A DNA stretch of 64,000 nt from Diphasiastrum complanatum (lineage: Eukaryota > Streptophyta > Lycopodiopsida > Lycopodiales > Lycopodiaceae): contig CM055100.1 of assembly GCA_029204225.1 (NCBI GenBank), positions 48,346,348 through 48,410,347 of the forward strand, given 5' to 3'. Position 1 is the stretch's first letter; every line of letters begins with the position of its first letter. The notes below the pieces were generated by a model. That model had not been told where the DNA came from. It saw only the letters and a list, made by a program, of their open reading frames with translations, and made no database searches. The translations under genes and the position numbers were made by a program. Shown piece by piece: positions 13,464 through 34,236 of the stretch.

Positions 13464-14067
13464 TGTTGGAATTCGATGCTCAGCCTCAAATCCATTCAAT
13501 AATGAGCATCCTGAAAAACCAGAACAAAGGGCTCAAATTTTTGTTCAAAAGATCGAAAAATTCAAGATCGAAGTTTTCAGAATTTTTCGATACTAGATCG
13601 ACTCAAAAAATTCTATATTTTTTGAGTCAGTGTATATTTTTCGATACTTGTAAATTTCGATACTGTTGGTCAAAATCCAGAACGACTTCACATTGACAGT
13701 CCGCCCACTTTGTACATGCATTAACTGTAATGAGGCGGTTGTAATAACTGCAACAGAAGGCAGTTGTAGATATTTTGTAAGATATTATCCTAGAATCTTC
13801 ATCGAAAAACTTCTTCTGATTTTGAGATTATTCCTCAATAGCCAGCTTTATCACGCAAAACAACTGTAAGCTGAATTTATCACTTCAAGCAATTGCACTT
13901 ACTGTTTTGATATTAATCAGAGTGCAATTCTTCAATCCTACTACTACACCGTTCTTTGTGCATCTGTGAATCTTTCAATTTGAACGTACTATTGTTAATT
14001 GTGGTGTTTTTGATCCGCGCACCAAGCTCGCTCCCAGCTTTCGCTCATTTCTCATTGATTTCTGACA
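13464..14067 (+). repeat. 5' LTR of copia C3
   Basis: The 604-bp LTR starts TGTTGGAATTC and ends TTTCTGACA, then passes directly into the primer site TGGTATCAGAGTGGG. The start resembles that of the C9 3' LTR at 50993. No matching 3' LTR was found. Confidence 0.8.
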
Positions 14068-14082
14068 TGGTATCAGAGTGGG
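14068..14082 (+). other. primer-binding site of copia C3
   Basis: TGGTATCAGAGTGGG directly follows the LTR. It is the Met-tRNA-type site usual for plant copia elements. Confidence 0.9.
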
Positions 14083-14207
14083 CATTCCACTAATCAGCTT
14101 CCATTGCGGATTATTAGTCTAGTTTCTATCAAGATGTTGTACTAGCAAGCACACATCCAATAGTCTTTCGAAATCGTTGCTTCTACCAACGATCTCGCTC
14201 AACTAGA

Positions 14208-16247
14208 ATGGATCAATCTTTTCTAATAGAGAGACTCGATGGAGGGAACTATCATCTCTGGAAGTTCAAAATGAAGGTCATGCTATTAGCCAAAGAAATA
14301 TGGGACGTTGTTGACGGCACATAAGTCAAGCCAGAAGGTGATGCAGCCATCCATTATCACCAAATGGAGACTAAGAGATGGCAAGACATTTGCCATTATT
14401 ACTCTCAACATCAAGAATACACAGATAATACACATATGAAATGCTCAAACAACCAATGATGCATGGAACAACCTAGCAACCCTGCATGACATCAAGGATG
14501 CTACTTCCAAGTTACACTTGAGGAAGAAATTCTTCAACTTAAAGATGTCTGAAACAGAAAGTGTTACAAGTCATATCAACACTTTCAAAAATCTTCTAGA
14601 GCAAATGGCTGCAATTGGCTCATTCATTGAAGATTTCGATGCTGTTATGGCTCTATTGCCGAGTCTCCCTGAAGCCTGTGAAAATTGGGTCATGATAATT
14701 TTGACCCATGAGCAAATTACTCTATCAAGAGCAATTTCTATGCTTCTACAAGAGGAAATTAGAAAATCTGCATCCTCCTCAGGCTCAGGGATGGATCCTC
14801 GTGCTCTATATTCCAGAAATTAGAAGCTCAAATCCAAAAGGAAGAGCAACATGCAGTCATCATCGAATTTTGGCTTTGGGTCGAATTTTGGCTCAGGGTT
14901 GAATTCGAACACTTAATCTTACCAACCAAAGCAAAAAATTATTTTGTAGATACTGCAAGAGAATCGGACACGAGATCACGGACTGCAGAACTTTGAAATT
15001 CAACAATGAAAAGAAGAAACAGTCCCAACAACAAGCAAATTCAGCCTCAACCAGTTTTTTGATGTAGTAGCAAGTGGAAGATGAGGCGGCCTTCATGACC
15101 AAGGACGAAGAACAACAGGATATTGATTTCTGGTATCTCGATTCTAGAGCAACTCAACACATGACTCACCATCAAGACTGGTTCAAAGATTAAATCTTTC
15201 ACTCACTCTCGAGTTGTGCAACTCGGAGACAACTCATCACATTCGATTCAAGGTGAAGGAACAATTAGAATCGAATTTCAAAAGGTTAAAATGAAGTTGT
15301 TTTCCAACGTCCTCCATGTCCCAAATCTGACCAATAATCTGTTCTTAGTTAGCAAAATCACTAATTCAGGTTGGAGGGTCAAATTTGATGCCAATAACTG
15401 CACCATCCTTAACAAAACTCAAAATGTTCTAGCTTTCGGGAGAAGAAGTGGCAACCTCTACAAACTCAACCACTATTATTCTTCCAACAGTCAAGCTCTT
15501 CACACTTCTACTTCTAATCATCTGATGTGCTTTGGCATTTCAGATTAGGCCATTTGAATTTCAACAGTATTCAACAAATGTCAACTCAGAAACTAGTACA
15601 AGATCTGCTTTCTATTAGCAAGCCAACTTCTCCATGTGAAAGCTGTATAATCAGCAAGCATGCGAGAAGTCCATTCTTTTCAGACTCAGTTCATACTTCC
15701 AAGGGCCTGCTCAATCTTATACATAACGATCTCTGTGGCCCGATGCGGACTACTTTTAAGAATCAGACACTTATCAAAAGTGCCAAGAGCATGCTGGCTC
15801 ATGCCTCTCTTTTGAAGAAATTTTGGATAGAAGCTGTTACTACAGCTGCCTACCTACAAAATTGATCCATCACCAAAGCCTTGAATGGCAAGACACCTTA
15901 TGAGGTGTGGACAGGATCGAAACCATCACTCAAGAACATTAGAGTGTTTGGTTGCATTGCTTATGCTCAGAAACCCTGAAGATATCAAGAAGAAGCTGGA
16001 TGACAAAAGCATAAAATCGATTTTTGTTGGCTACACCCCAGATCACAAGACATACAACCTCTACAATCTGGAAACTGAAAAATCATTCACGAGCAGAGAT
16101 GTCATCTTTGTGAAAAATCGATTTATCAACCACAAGGAAAAAGCTCAAGAGATTTTCGATCCAGGTATCGAAAAATGTTCTGATACAGGTGTCAAAAAAG
16201 ACAACATGATCAAAAATTCAAAAAATCGATACAAACTTAGAAAATGA
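14208..16247 (+). pseudogene. copia gag-protease-integrase, decayed (C3)
   Basis: The ATG at 14208 opens a gag start with DGGNYHLWKFKMK. Gag continues in changing frames to 15070, including a helical domain (14518-14820) and the zinc knuckle CRYCKRIGHEITDC (14947-14990). The protease motif at 15133-15168 reads LDSRATQHMT, with R where the active site normally has G. GAG-pre-integrase follows (15216-15640, including WHFRLGHLNF). Integrase is internally deleted: after DLCGPMRTT (15735-15755) it jumps to SAKSMLAHASLLKKFW, so most of the catalytic core is gone. The C-terminal IFVGYTPDHKTYNLY segment ends at 16247. Frame changes near 14340, 15535 and 15860 confirm a dead copy. Confidence 0.85.
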
Positions 16248-16250
16248 GAT

Positions 16251-17571
16251 GATGAACATTGTTCTGGTAAATCTGGAATTGCTCGTTGCTCAAGATATAC
16301 AAGTTCTCTTCTCTATTTGTAGAAAGTTTTTCATTAGAATCTTTGTCTAAAATAACATTGTTTAGCATCAAATAAGACTCCATAACCTTAATCTATAAGC
16401 TTGCTAATAGATAGTATATTTTTTGTTAACTTGGGTACATAAAGTACACCAAAGGTTAATCTTGAAATGCCATCTAGGAACTAAAGTTGAATAGACTCTT
16501 GGACTTCTATCTTGTGTGCACTTGAATCTCCGAAGAAAATGTACTTCAAATCAACAACAATGAGGTCTTCAAGTAGGTTTTGCATGGTGTCATGTGTTGA
16601 GAAGCTCTTGAATCAAGATACCATTGCTAGGGATCTTTACTTTGCAAGTCTTGGGACATCAGCAGTGTCGAGTCTTTATGGGAGTTTCAGACATAATCTG
16701 AACTTTATCATGCTGCTGCATTTTTTTCTTAACTTCGTTATGCATGAGAAGTCGACAATCTTTTATGTCATAATTGGTTCTCTTGCAATATTTGCAGAGT
16801 TGTTTGGTCTTGAATTTTTGTTGTTGTTGATGCTGGTTCAAATCATGTTGCTTAGTGTTTGTCTTCTTGTCCTTCAAATTTTTCTTTTTCTTGGACTATT
16901 GCGTATTCAAATACAAGGTGACTGTCTTGTTATTCGAAGATGATAAACTTTTCCTTCTTACTTCTTCATACAATTGTTGTCAGCTTCTAAAGTGACAGCT
17001 CGAGTATTTCTCAAAGGCAATACTAAATTGTCGTAAGAGAGAGGAAGACTAGCATTTTCATTCGATATTGGAGACGCTATTGCATGTAGCTGCTTAAGCA
17101 ACTATTTGAAATCATTAAGATGATCACTCATTGAAGTTTTTTCACTCATCTTAAGGGGTATGATTTCTTTCTCATAAAGAGACGAGTGGTAACATTTATA
17201 GTTTCATACAAACTAGTCAGAACGTCCCATGCTTCCTTGGTAGTGGAGCAGTTAGCTACATGAGCTATTTGCAAATCTTTTAGATTCAGAGATATGATGG
17301 CTAGGACTTTTCCATCCTTTGCTTCCCAAGAGATCAACAATTCTGGTTTGGCCGGTTTAGCCGTCGAACCATTAACTATCCCCATGATTTCTTTTTGATT
17401 AGAATCATCCTCATTTTGAAATTCCACGTAGAAATCATCATTGTTGAACTTATTGATCAATTGGATCTCAAAGGTTGAACCTTCCATGATCAAAGAATAA
17501 TATTAAGAATATAATTTAGTAATAGCCATGAATTTGATAGACAACTCGAACGTAAGGCTTTGATACCACTT
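16251..17571 (-). pseudogene. copia gag-protease fragment, minus strand (C3 lineage)
   Basis: From the right, a primer-site-like TGGTATCAAAGC (minus strand, 17570-17559) precedes gag (17493-17146, with SWEAKDGKVLAIISLNLKD and KEAWDVLTSLYE). Next come the zinc knuckle CKYCKRTNYDIKDC (about 16800-16760) and the protease motif WYLDSRASQHMT (about 16640-16600), again with R replacing the active-site G. The GAG-pre-integrase start is broken. The fragment ends where C3 ends. It may be the 5' part of the element whose 3' part is C2, split by C3; the integrase core between them is missing. Confidence 0.75.
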
Positions 17572-18067
17572 GTTGGAAATAGTGTTCGATGATGGAGTAG
17601 AAGCTCTTCCCAATGAGAAAAAGATGATATTATAAGGATTAGTTTTTTTCGATATTCATATAATTGCTCCAAGATAGTGTAATATCGTTTAGCATTGAAC
17701 AAGGCTCTATATCCTGGATCTGTAGTCTTGCTAATAGACAGTAGATTCTTTGTTAACTTGGGTACATAAAGTACTCTAGTGATTAATCTTATGATGTCAT
17801 ATGAGAACTGAAGTAGAACAGACCCTTGGCCTTCTATCTTGTGTGAACTTGAGTCTTTGAAAAAAATGTATTTCAAATTAGAAATAATGAGGTCTTCGAA
17901 TACGTGCTTGCATGTGTCATGTGTTGACAAGCTTCGGAATCAAGATACCATTGTTGAGTATCTTTACTTTGCAGATCCTGTACCAACAACAATGTCGGGC
18001 CTTCATGTGCAATTTTGTAGAATCTGAAATTAGCTAATTGTTCCACTGCCAAGGAAGCATGGGACAT
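17572..18067 (-). pseudogene. second minus-strand copia protease fragment
   Basis: The minus strand encodes WYLDSEACQHMT (about 17975-17940; E replaces the active-site G), then FKDSSSHKIEGQGSV and VLYVPKLTKNLLSISK (to about 17690). It aligns directly to 16499-16690 of the neighbouring fragment, so these are two copies of one family side by side. Confidence 0.75.
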
Positions 18068-18278
18068 TCTGATTCAATTAGTGATCATCTTAGCTGCTTA
18101 ACTAGCTAGCTACAATAGGTTCTCCAATATCAGATGAAGATGCCAATATGTCACTTCTATCTAGTCTTCCTCCCTCATACAACAATTTAGTGCTGATTTT
18201 GAGCAATACTCATGAGCTATTACTCCAGAAGTTGACAACAAATTTGTTGCATGAAGTAAGAAGGAAGAGCTTATCCTC

Positions 18279-18563
18279 TTGAATAACAAGGAAGTCGTCT
18301 TATATTCGAATAAGCAACAATCAGAGAAAAATAAGAATTCGAAGGACAAGAAGATGAACATTGAACAACCTAATTCGAACCAGCATCAACAACACGATCG
18401 ACAGAAGCAAAAATGCAAGACCAAGCTATTTTGCAAGTATTGCAAGAGAACCAATCATGACATCAAGGATTTTCATTATCTCAAGCAAAATGAAGTGAAG
18501 AAGAAGATGCAACGACAAGAAGGTAGAAGGTATGATCAATCCAAACATTGTGCAAGAAGTTGA
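18279..18563 (+). pseudogene. plus-strand copia gag zinc-knuckle fragment
   Basis: It encodes a Gln/Lys-rich stretch, then LFCKYCKRTNHDIKDF and NEVKKKMQ. This matches the minus-strand knuckle near 16800 in inverted orientation. The last cysteine of the CCHC knuckle is replaced by F. The piece shows that this nest was rearranged or hit at least three times. Confidence 0.7.
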
Positions 18564-20219
18564 AGTGTGAGAAGGCCAAATTTTAAAACTTTAAAATGCT
18601 TATCTTTTTAGAAAGTCCTAAGTATATAATGCTATTGATTAAAATCGGAGTTGTATTTGCATGGAAAATGGAAAAACATTAAAGGGATTCCCAACCGTTA
18701 TGGAGAACATCAAATCAATACGAAGAAATGCTTTGTACCTATCACTTAAATCCTCGATACTTCTTGATGGTAAAGGAATAATTAAATAAGTAACTACAAG
18801 TAGAAATAATCTGCCATGTGCTGAGTAGTGATCGTATATCACCTATCATTGTGATGCCAATTTTTGTTGTTGGGAAATATCAAAGCTTACCAAGACTTTA
18901 GGAAAATATAATTAGCAACTAAAAATGATAAGCATCTTTTTGCCCTTTAATGACTCAATCTCAATTGCTGGCACTACAAATTTTTGATGAATTTTCAAGA
19001 CACAAACAATTATCAATTAATCCCAAGCATCGATCCAAAATTACCCCAATTTATCTACATGAATGAGGGGCCTCCTTGGGAATGTAGGATACTTTTAGAG
19101 GTTTATTACAAAACTATGCCACTAAATAGATGCTCCTCTCACCCATTATTGGAAAAAGACATGCCTTATGTGTGGCACTAAATTTTGATATTTTGAAACC
19201 ATAATTGATGACCACAACCGTGTTGTGATGCCTTGATAGGAGGTTGATATCTTCTGAAGTCTTCAAGGATTTGCCTATCACATACCAAGTAACCTTGATC
19301 TTAAAAATTTGATCAATTCAAATGATGAATCCTCAATTGGCGGAATGCACTCGTTGATCCAAGGTGGAGCATTACCATACACACATGATTGAATCTATTA
19401 CAATAGACTGGGACCTACTAGTGCAATCAATGTATCATGCTTGTCCACCATGATTCTACATCAAGATCTCAATAGTGGTCTTTCATTTTGAAGCATACTA
19501 AAAATTGTTGGTTGGCATGTCATCAAAAAAATTACGTACGTAATGCGGCATAAAACCAACCAACCAACAAAAAGAGACATCGTAGAGGATCTCTTGCCTT
19601 TTCATTATACATCCACTCATGCGACCTTACCCAGCGATGCTTACAAAACCTTTTTGCCCGGAGAAGTATAAAACTCTCGTGAAAGGGTTCAATAATGTAG
19701 TGTTTGGCATGGACAACCACCGTGCCCTATATTATGACCCTTGACAAGGCCTTTTCCTTTATTTATTTTTGTTCTAGAAAAGTCATGCCGCGTGAAAATG
19801 TACTAGATGGCGGCTTGCCATGTAGGGTCGGCCCTTAACTTAAGGGCCAAAGGGGGCATTGACCTTGGAGGCAGACGAACGTGGAGTGGCAGACTTAACG
19901 GCAGGGAGCAATTTAAAATCCGCCACCGTTGGATCTTCTCAGAAGCATCCAGATCCTCCCATGCGAAAGATATTCCGTGGGAGGAGCAATAGGAACAGTG
20001 GGAGGAGGAGGAGGAGACGACGAGAGCAATCGACGAGGAGGCAGAGAACGGCTGGCGATGGCGATCGTAAGCTTGCTTTGGCAGCAGTGAACATGCATCT
20101 GTGCTGATGGAATTATGTAAGAGAGGATGAGGATGAGGAGGAAGTTTGGCTGTGGCAGCAGTTTTGGATTGATTCGGATAGTATCATTGATTGATTGATT
20201 GATCAAAAAGGGCGGGGAA
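18564..20219 (+). promoter_or_regulatory. upstream region of the TIP1-like gene
   Basis: No gene is seen in 18564-19740. The last ~450 bases before the ATG at 20220 are richer in G/C and contain a purine run of GAG triplets (about 19995-20045), common in plant 5' leaders. An A/T-rich TTTATTTATTTTT lies at 19759-19771. No clear TATA box could be fixed and the transcription start is unknown. Confidence 0.35.
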
Positions 20220-29598
<9,379 letters not shown>

Positions 29599-29995
29599 GT
29601 AAGCCATTGAGTATCTGAAATCGTTTTTTGAAGTTTGTAGCTTCAATTTTTTGCTTTGGAATAATGGAGGTTTGCAAAGGATGGCCTTATCTGTGTATCA
29701 AGTATTTAGATGAAGAATCTGAAGATTAATGCTTTAAGGGCTTTTGGGCAAAGTACATACCAATCCAAACTTGGGTTTGAGAAGGGAATCAAGGAAGAAA
29801 GGTGGCCTTTTGCCAAAATGATCTGTTTTGAGGCTTGTTGTAAGATGGACATTTCTAGTCGAAGGTTATTCATTGAGTTGGGAGTTCAAGCTGTTAAATT
29901 ATTCTACTATCGGGAGTGATTCATCCGAATAATCAATCTTTAATCTACATCCATTCATTATCCAGTTCTGCAGTTTTATTCGTGTTTTTACAGTC
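29599..29995 (+). other. start of intron 10 of the TIP1-like gene
   Basis: GTAAGC follows exon 10 at 29599. I see no further exon before the first LTR at 29996. Confidence 0.6.
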
Positions 29996-30832
29996 TGTAG
30001 AAATACTCGGAAATCGCTCAACAGGTGGCTCCAACATATCGGACAACCTCCGGCATATTGGATAACTCCGACGAAAGTCGAAGGAGTCGAACATGTCGAA
30101 GGATGACAATTACTGTTTCGCCATATATGAAGCTAAAGACTTGCCCTAACTACTTTGCAAGTAAATTTCCGGGAAGTCCTAACTGGATGGATGACAGCGC
30201 ATTACAGCTAACTGCCAATTGCGATCTACGACCTGATTAGCTATCCTACCGGATGAGCTTAAACTGCTTTAGTATAAATAGCTGATCATTAAAGACTTCT
30301 ATAGTCTCTAGAAAGTTTTTCAGAGCTCTATTAGAGTATTGCTATTAGCGCTTACTGCTTACTAGCGAAAGTGCATCAGACAGAGTTTTCAGTTACTCAA
30401 AGATAGTTTAGAGTACGCAGTTTTCATCCACTATTGCTTTGTGCTCTCATTATCTGACTACTGAATCAATCTATCTTCTTATTGCGTTCATTATCATGTT
30501 AGAATGTATGCTTCTCTCTAGTCATTTGTAATTGATAAATCTCTTATTGTTTCGTCTGATCTGTTGAATACCTCAACCCTACAATATTCTATACATCACT
30601 TCGCACTTTGAAATCGTTTGGCTACAAAATCACTTTAGTACTAATGATTTCAAAGTTAGTTGCTAAAAGATTGAACGTGACTTTTGTCATTATAGCTTTG
30701 CTCAATTATGGATAGGCGTGCGTAATCATGCACTAGGAAAAAAGGCTCATTCCGCTGCGCTCGATAGTTCGTTCATAGACTTCGACTTATCGAATCGTCA
30801 TTACTTCTTCCAACATGGTATCAGAGCCCTAT
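29996..30832 (+). mobile_element. copia LTR with primer site (C4), element otherwise missing
   Basis: The LTR runs from TGTAGAAATACTCGG (29996) to CCAACA (30815), followed by TGGTATCAGAGCCCTAT, a good Met-tRNA primer site. A TATA-like box, TATAAATAG, lies at 30271-30279. Directly after the primer site the LTR of C5 begins. The LTR does not match the 3' LTR of C6, so no partner is identified. Confidence 0.7.
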
Positions 30833-31239
30833 TTGTTAGGAATTAATGTTTATTTGATACCCCTTAATGATAATTTCTCCATGCCTGCGTGCTATTTCAG
30901 GGGCCATTTTATTTATAGTAAATTCATTTTTTAATGCTTATACATGTAGGATCTACTTAGTACTTGGAAGTTCATTTTTGGTCTTTACCAAATATAGGTA
31001 GTATTATTAGCAATTATGCTATTTTGCTATTTGCTTTAGGCTCTTGGCTTTTCTCATTCATTAGAGAAACTATTTAAGTAGGCTGGCGCCCAACCGCAAT
31101 CATCCTGTTATGCTAGAGCAATTGCTCAATTCTCCTATGATCTGAATTCTCTCTATGCTTGGTTTTGTGTGAGTGCTAGTAGGACTAGTATCTTCATCTA
31201 GAATTTGTATCACAAATTCTGACACGGTATCAGAGCAGG

Positions 31240-31640
31240 CTCTTTATTGAGAGAGAGAGTTTGTATTTGCAGGTGTGCAATCAGATTGGAGGAGCTGAAG
31301 CTAATGTGTCAACATTGTTACGAAAACAACAGGAATCTTCTAGGAGAAGATTGACAAAAAGTTATTGGCTGTCGACAGACTTGAATCAGAATTTTTCTGG
31401 TTGTTTACTAGTTTTCTGGTGCAGGTCACATCTGGAGCAGGCTTTACCTGAGGGCGACAGATATGTTTCAGGTACTTCTGAGGGCGGCGGTAGCTGGGGA
31501 AGGCACTTCTGAGGGCACCAGGACCTGGTGCAGGCCTGGACAGGCAACATCTAAGGTAGGCGGACCTGGTGCAGGCCCGGACAGGCTCAAGGATAGTGTT
31601 ATTATGGAACAAGGAGAGTCCAGTACGCATGGAACTAGGT
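31240..31640 (+). other. leader of copia C5 with short degenerate repeats
   Basis: The leader repeats words such as CTGGTGCAGG, CATCTGGAG, CTGAGGGC and GGACAGGC at irregular 15-25 base spacing. The leader of C7 (minus strand, 40138-40812) is built from the same words, so this is a family trait. Open frames here are not gag. Confidence 0.7.
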
Positions 31641-31749
31641 AGGAGATCAGCTAGACTTGAAAAGCAACATGAAGATCAAGATCGATAGGAGGTTCGACAA
31701 GAGGATCATCATGAAGATGGGGATGTACATTTTGCATATGGTTTTATAG

Positions 31750-33060
31750 ATAAACATAAGGCAAGATTGGTGGCATAAGGTTATGCTCAACATGAAGGGA
31801 TTGACTATGAGGAAACTTTTGCACTAGTTGCTAAGTCTACTACTATGAGGACTGTTTTATCATTGGTAGCTCAGTTTGGATGGGATATTCAACAAATGGA
31901 TGTAAAGAGTGCATTCGTGAATGGATTTCTAGAGGAAGAAGTCTACATGGAGCAGCTAGAGGGATACATAGTAGCAGGACATGAAGACAAGGTTTGCAAG
32001 TTGGACAAGGCACTATATGGACTTAAGCAGGCACCCAGGGCGTGGTACACGAGGATTGACACATACTTTGTGGAGCTTGGCTTTCAGAGAAGTAGTTCGG
32101 AGCATACACTTTATGTTTTGATCAGGATAATCATATTGTTATTGTAGTGATGTATGTGGATGATCTTGTTATTACAGGATCAGATCATAGTATGATTCAG
32201 GGAATCAAGAAAGATCTTTCATCGGAGTTTGATATGGAAGATCTTGGTTCACTACAATATTTTCTTGGGATTGAGGTATGGAGAGTAGCACAGGGACTAT
32301 TTATTTCTCAATCTAAGTATGCTCATGAACTTCTTGGAAAGTTCAATCTGTTAGAGTGCAAGCCTATTTCTACACGTTATGATAGTGGATGTAAGCTTAC
32401 TAAAGCTGAGGAAGATCATGATGTAGATGAGATGTTATATATAAAGCTTGTTGGAAGCTTAATCTATCTAACTACTACAAGACCAGATATTGCTTATGCT
32501 GTGAGTATGGTTAGTCAGTTTATGGCTAAGCCTAAGCAGATTCATTAGAAAGCTACTAAGCGAATACTCAGATATATCCAGGGCACTTTGAGATATGGTA
32601 TTCTCTATGGTAGACAGGATGATTCGAAGTTACAGGGATATGTGGATGCTGATTGAACTGGAGATGCAGAAGACCGAAGATCTACTACAGGCTATGTTTT
32701 TAGTCTTGGATCTGGTGCATGCTATTGCTTTATCATCTACAGAGGCAGAATATCGAGCTACTACGAGTGCGTCATGTGAAGCAATATGGTTACGAGGGAT
32801 TCTACATGATCTACATATGGTACAAGATTCACCTACGGTACTTTAGTGTGACAATCAGAGTTGTATTAAATTGGCGAAAAATCTAGTTTTTCACAGCAGA
32901 ACAAAACACATTGAAGTACAACAACACTTCATCAGAGAGAAAATTTAAAGTGGTGAAGTGGAGCTTATCTATTGCCCTACGGAAGAGCAAGTTGTGGATA
33001 TCTTTACCAAAGGACTTGGCAAAGAAAAATTTCAGAAGTTTAGAGAACTTCTAAGAGTAA
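31750..33060 (+). pseudogene. copia reverse transcriptase and RNase H (C5)
   Basis: The frame opens with DKHKARLVA, then [13 protein letters not shown] and [20 protein letters not shown] (31900-31960), [14 protein letters not shown], and the catalytic MYVDDLVITG (32147-32180). The RT end has a YLTTTRPDIAYAVS pattern. RNase H has YVDADW, then DRRSTTGYVF, LSSTEAEYRA and the HSRTKHIE-like end. Breaks: a stop in place of the K/Q of VAKGYAQ, a frame change near 32140, TAG at 32547, TGA in RNase H, and a loss near 32710. The catalytic YVDD is intact but the copy cannot make a full protein. Confidence 0.85.
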
Positions 33061-33304
33061 TAGATAACAAAGTAAACATTAAGGGGGAATGTCAGGAATT
33101 AATGTTTATTTGATACCCCTTAATGATAATTTGGCCATGCCTGCGTGCTATTTTAGAGGCCATTCTATTTATAGTAAATTTGTTTTTTAATGCTTATACA
33201 TGTAGGTGGGCACACTACTAATAGATTAGGATTTAGAAGTTCATTTTTGGTCTTTACCAAATATAGTTAGTATTATTAGCAATTAGCTCTTGCTATTTTG
33301 CTAT

Positions 33305-34079
33305 GGGCCTTGGCATTTTGCGAGTTTCTTTCTTGCCATCATTCAACAAAAAGATAGCACATGGTGTGCCACCCTTTTTATGCTACTACTAAACATTATT
33401 AAAATTGTGGTTTGGTACATAGTTAAAGATCTCACTAAGTAAAAAAAATTTCAAATAATTTTTTTCTTTTGCAGCCAACCCAGATAGCACGCTATTTGGG
33501 TTGGCTGCAAAAAAAAATTCTCATTTCATATAGCACGCCGGCGTGCTATCTTTAAACGCTGTATATTGTTTTTTTAGTTGTTCTACTTAGCACGTCGACT
33601 TACTATGTTGGGAGGTTTAAATAAATATCCCGAAATAATGGTTTTACTCAAAATTTGATTCTCAAATGTGTCAAAATAGCTTTTCTATTTTATAATTTAC
33701 TTGGCTAGCTCACCGACATGCTAGTCGAATCAGCTCCAAAAAGAAATTTATTTTTTCAAAAAGTTCTTCAAAAAAACTTCATGTTTTTGAAATAAAAAAT
33801 TTGCAGGCTAGCACACCGGCATGCTAACTTTTACAACTTCAAGGATAGTTTTAAAAAAAAAAAGTGAACCTGTGTTTATAGAGTAACAAAGTATTTTGTG
33901 ATGGACCTATTTTGAATATGATGGATTGTCAAATTTTTAAGTATGCATCAAACCATCATTCTTGTTCTTAAAAAATCATGTAGTGGCATAGAAAGAGTAG
34001 CACACCATGTGCTACCATTTCGTTGGAGCATCTCATGGAAGAAACTCGCAAAAAATTTACTCGCAGAATGTCAAAACCC
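33305..34079. mobile_element. Mutator-like non-autonomous element, copy 2
   Basis: The ends are GGGCCTTGGCATTTTGC and, inward from the right, GGGTTTTGACATTCTGC; inverted similarity extends about 90 bases, including TAGCACATGGTGTG. It sits in the 3' LTR of C5: the uninterrupted 5' LTR reads TTTTGCTATTTGC at the site. Left flank TTTTGCTAT and right flank CTATGCTAT agree at seven of nine bases, one base beyond the element end. Seven TAGCAC/GTGCTA-type palindromes lie inside, at 33355, 33485, 33531, 33588, 33706, 33809 and 33998. No coding capacity. Confidence 0.8.
33471..33508. other. hairpin inside Mutator-like copy 2
   Basis: Arm GCAGCCAACCCAGATAGC (33471-33488) pairs with 33491-33508 at 17 of 18 positions around a 2-base loop; T and A runs flank it. 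It occupies the place of the copy 1 hairpin but has different bases in the lower stem. Confidence 0.9.
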
Positions 34080-34236
34080 GCTATGCTATTCGCTTTAGGC
34101 TCTTGTCTTTTCTCATTCATTAGAGAAACTATTTAAGTAGGCTAGTGCCCAACCACAATCATTCTATTATGCTATAGAGCAATTGCTCAATTCTCCTATG
34201 ATCTGAATTCTCTCTATGCTTGGTTTTGTGTGAGTG

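Larger units (their letters stand above)
13464..16250 (+). mobile_element. Ty1/copia retrotransposon C3, 3'-truncated
   Basis: A 5' LTR (13464-14067), primer site (14068-14082), leader, gag, protease and integrase are present in order. The element stops shortly after integrase; reverse transcriptase, RNase H and 3' LTR are missing. At 16250 the sequence switches to minus-strand copia material. Confidence 0.85.
30834..34236 (+). mobile_element. Ty1/copia retrotransposon C5, internally deleted
   Basis: 5' LTR 30834-31224 (TGTTAGGAATTAATG to TTCTGACA), primer site CGGTATCAGAGCAGG (31225-31239), leader, reverse transcriptase and RNase H, polypurine tract near 33080-33089 (AAGGGGGAA), and 3' LTR 33090-34236. 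Gag, protease and integrase are missing. The 3' LTR is interrupted by the Mutator-like copy 2 (33305-34079) and lacks its last ~30 bases, where C6 sequence begins. LTR type and leader resemble C7. Confidence 0.85.

Noticed and set aside
16512-16943. 143-codon plus-strand frame with membrane-like sequence
   Set aside because: It is antisense to the copia gag-protease fragment with zinc knuckle and protease motif on the minus strand.
18984-19720. Possible small genes upstream of the TIP1-like gene
   Set aside because: Frames of about 60-65 codons on either strand lack any recognisable domain or splice structure; left as spacer.
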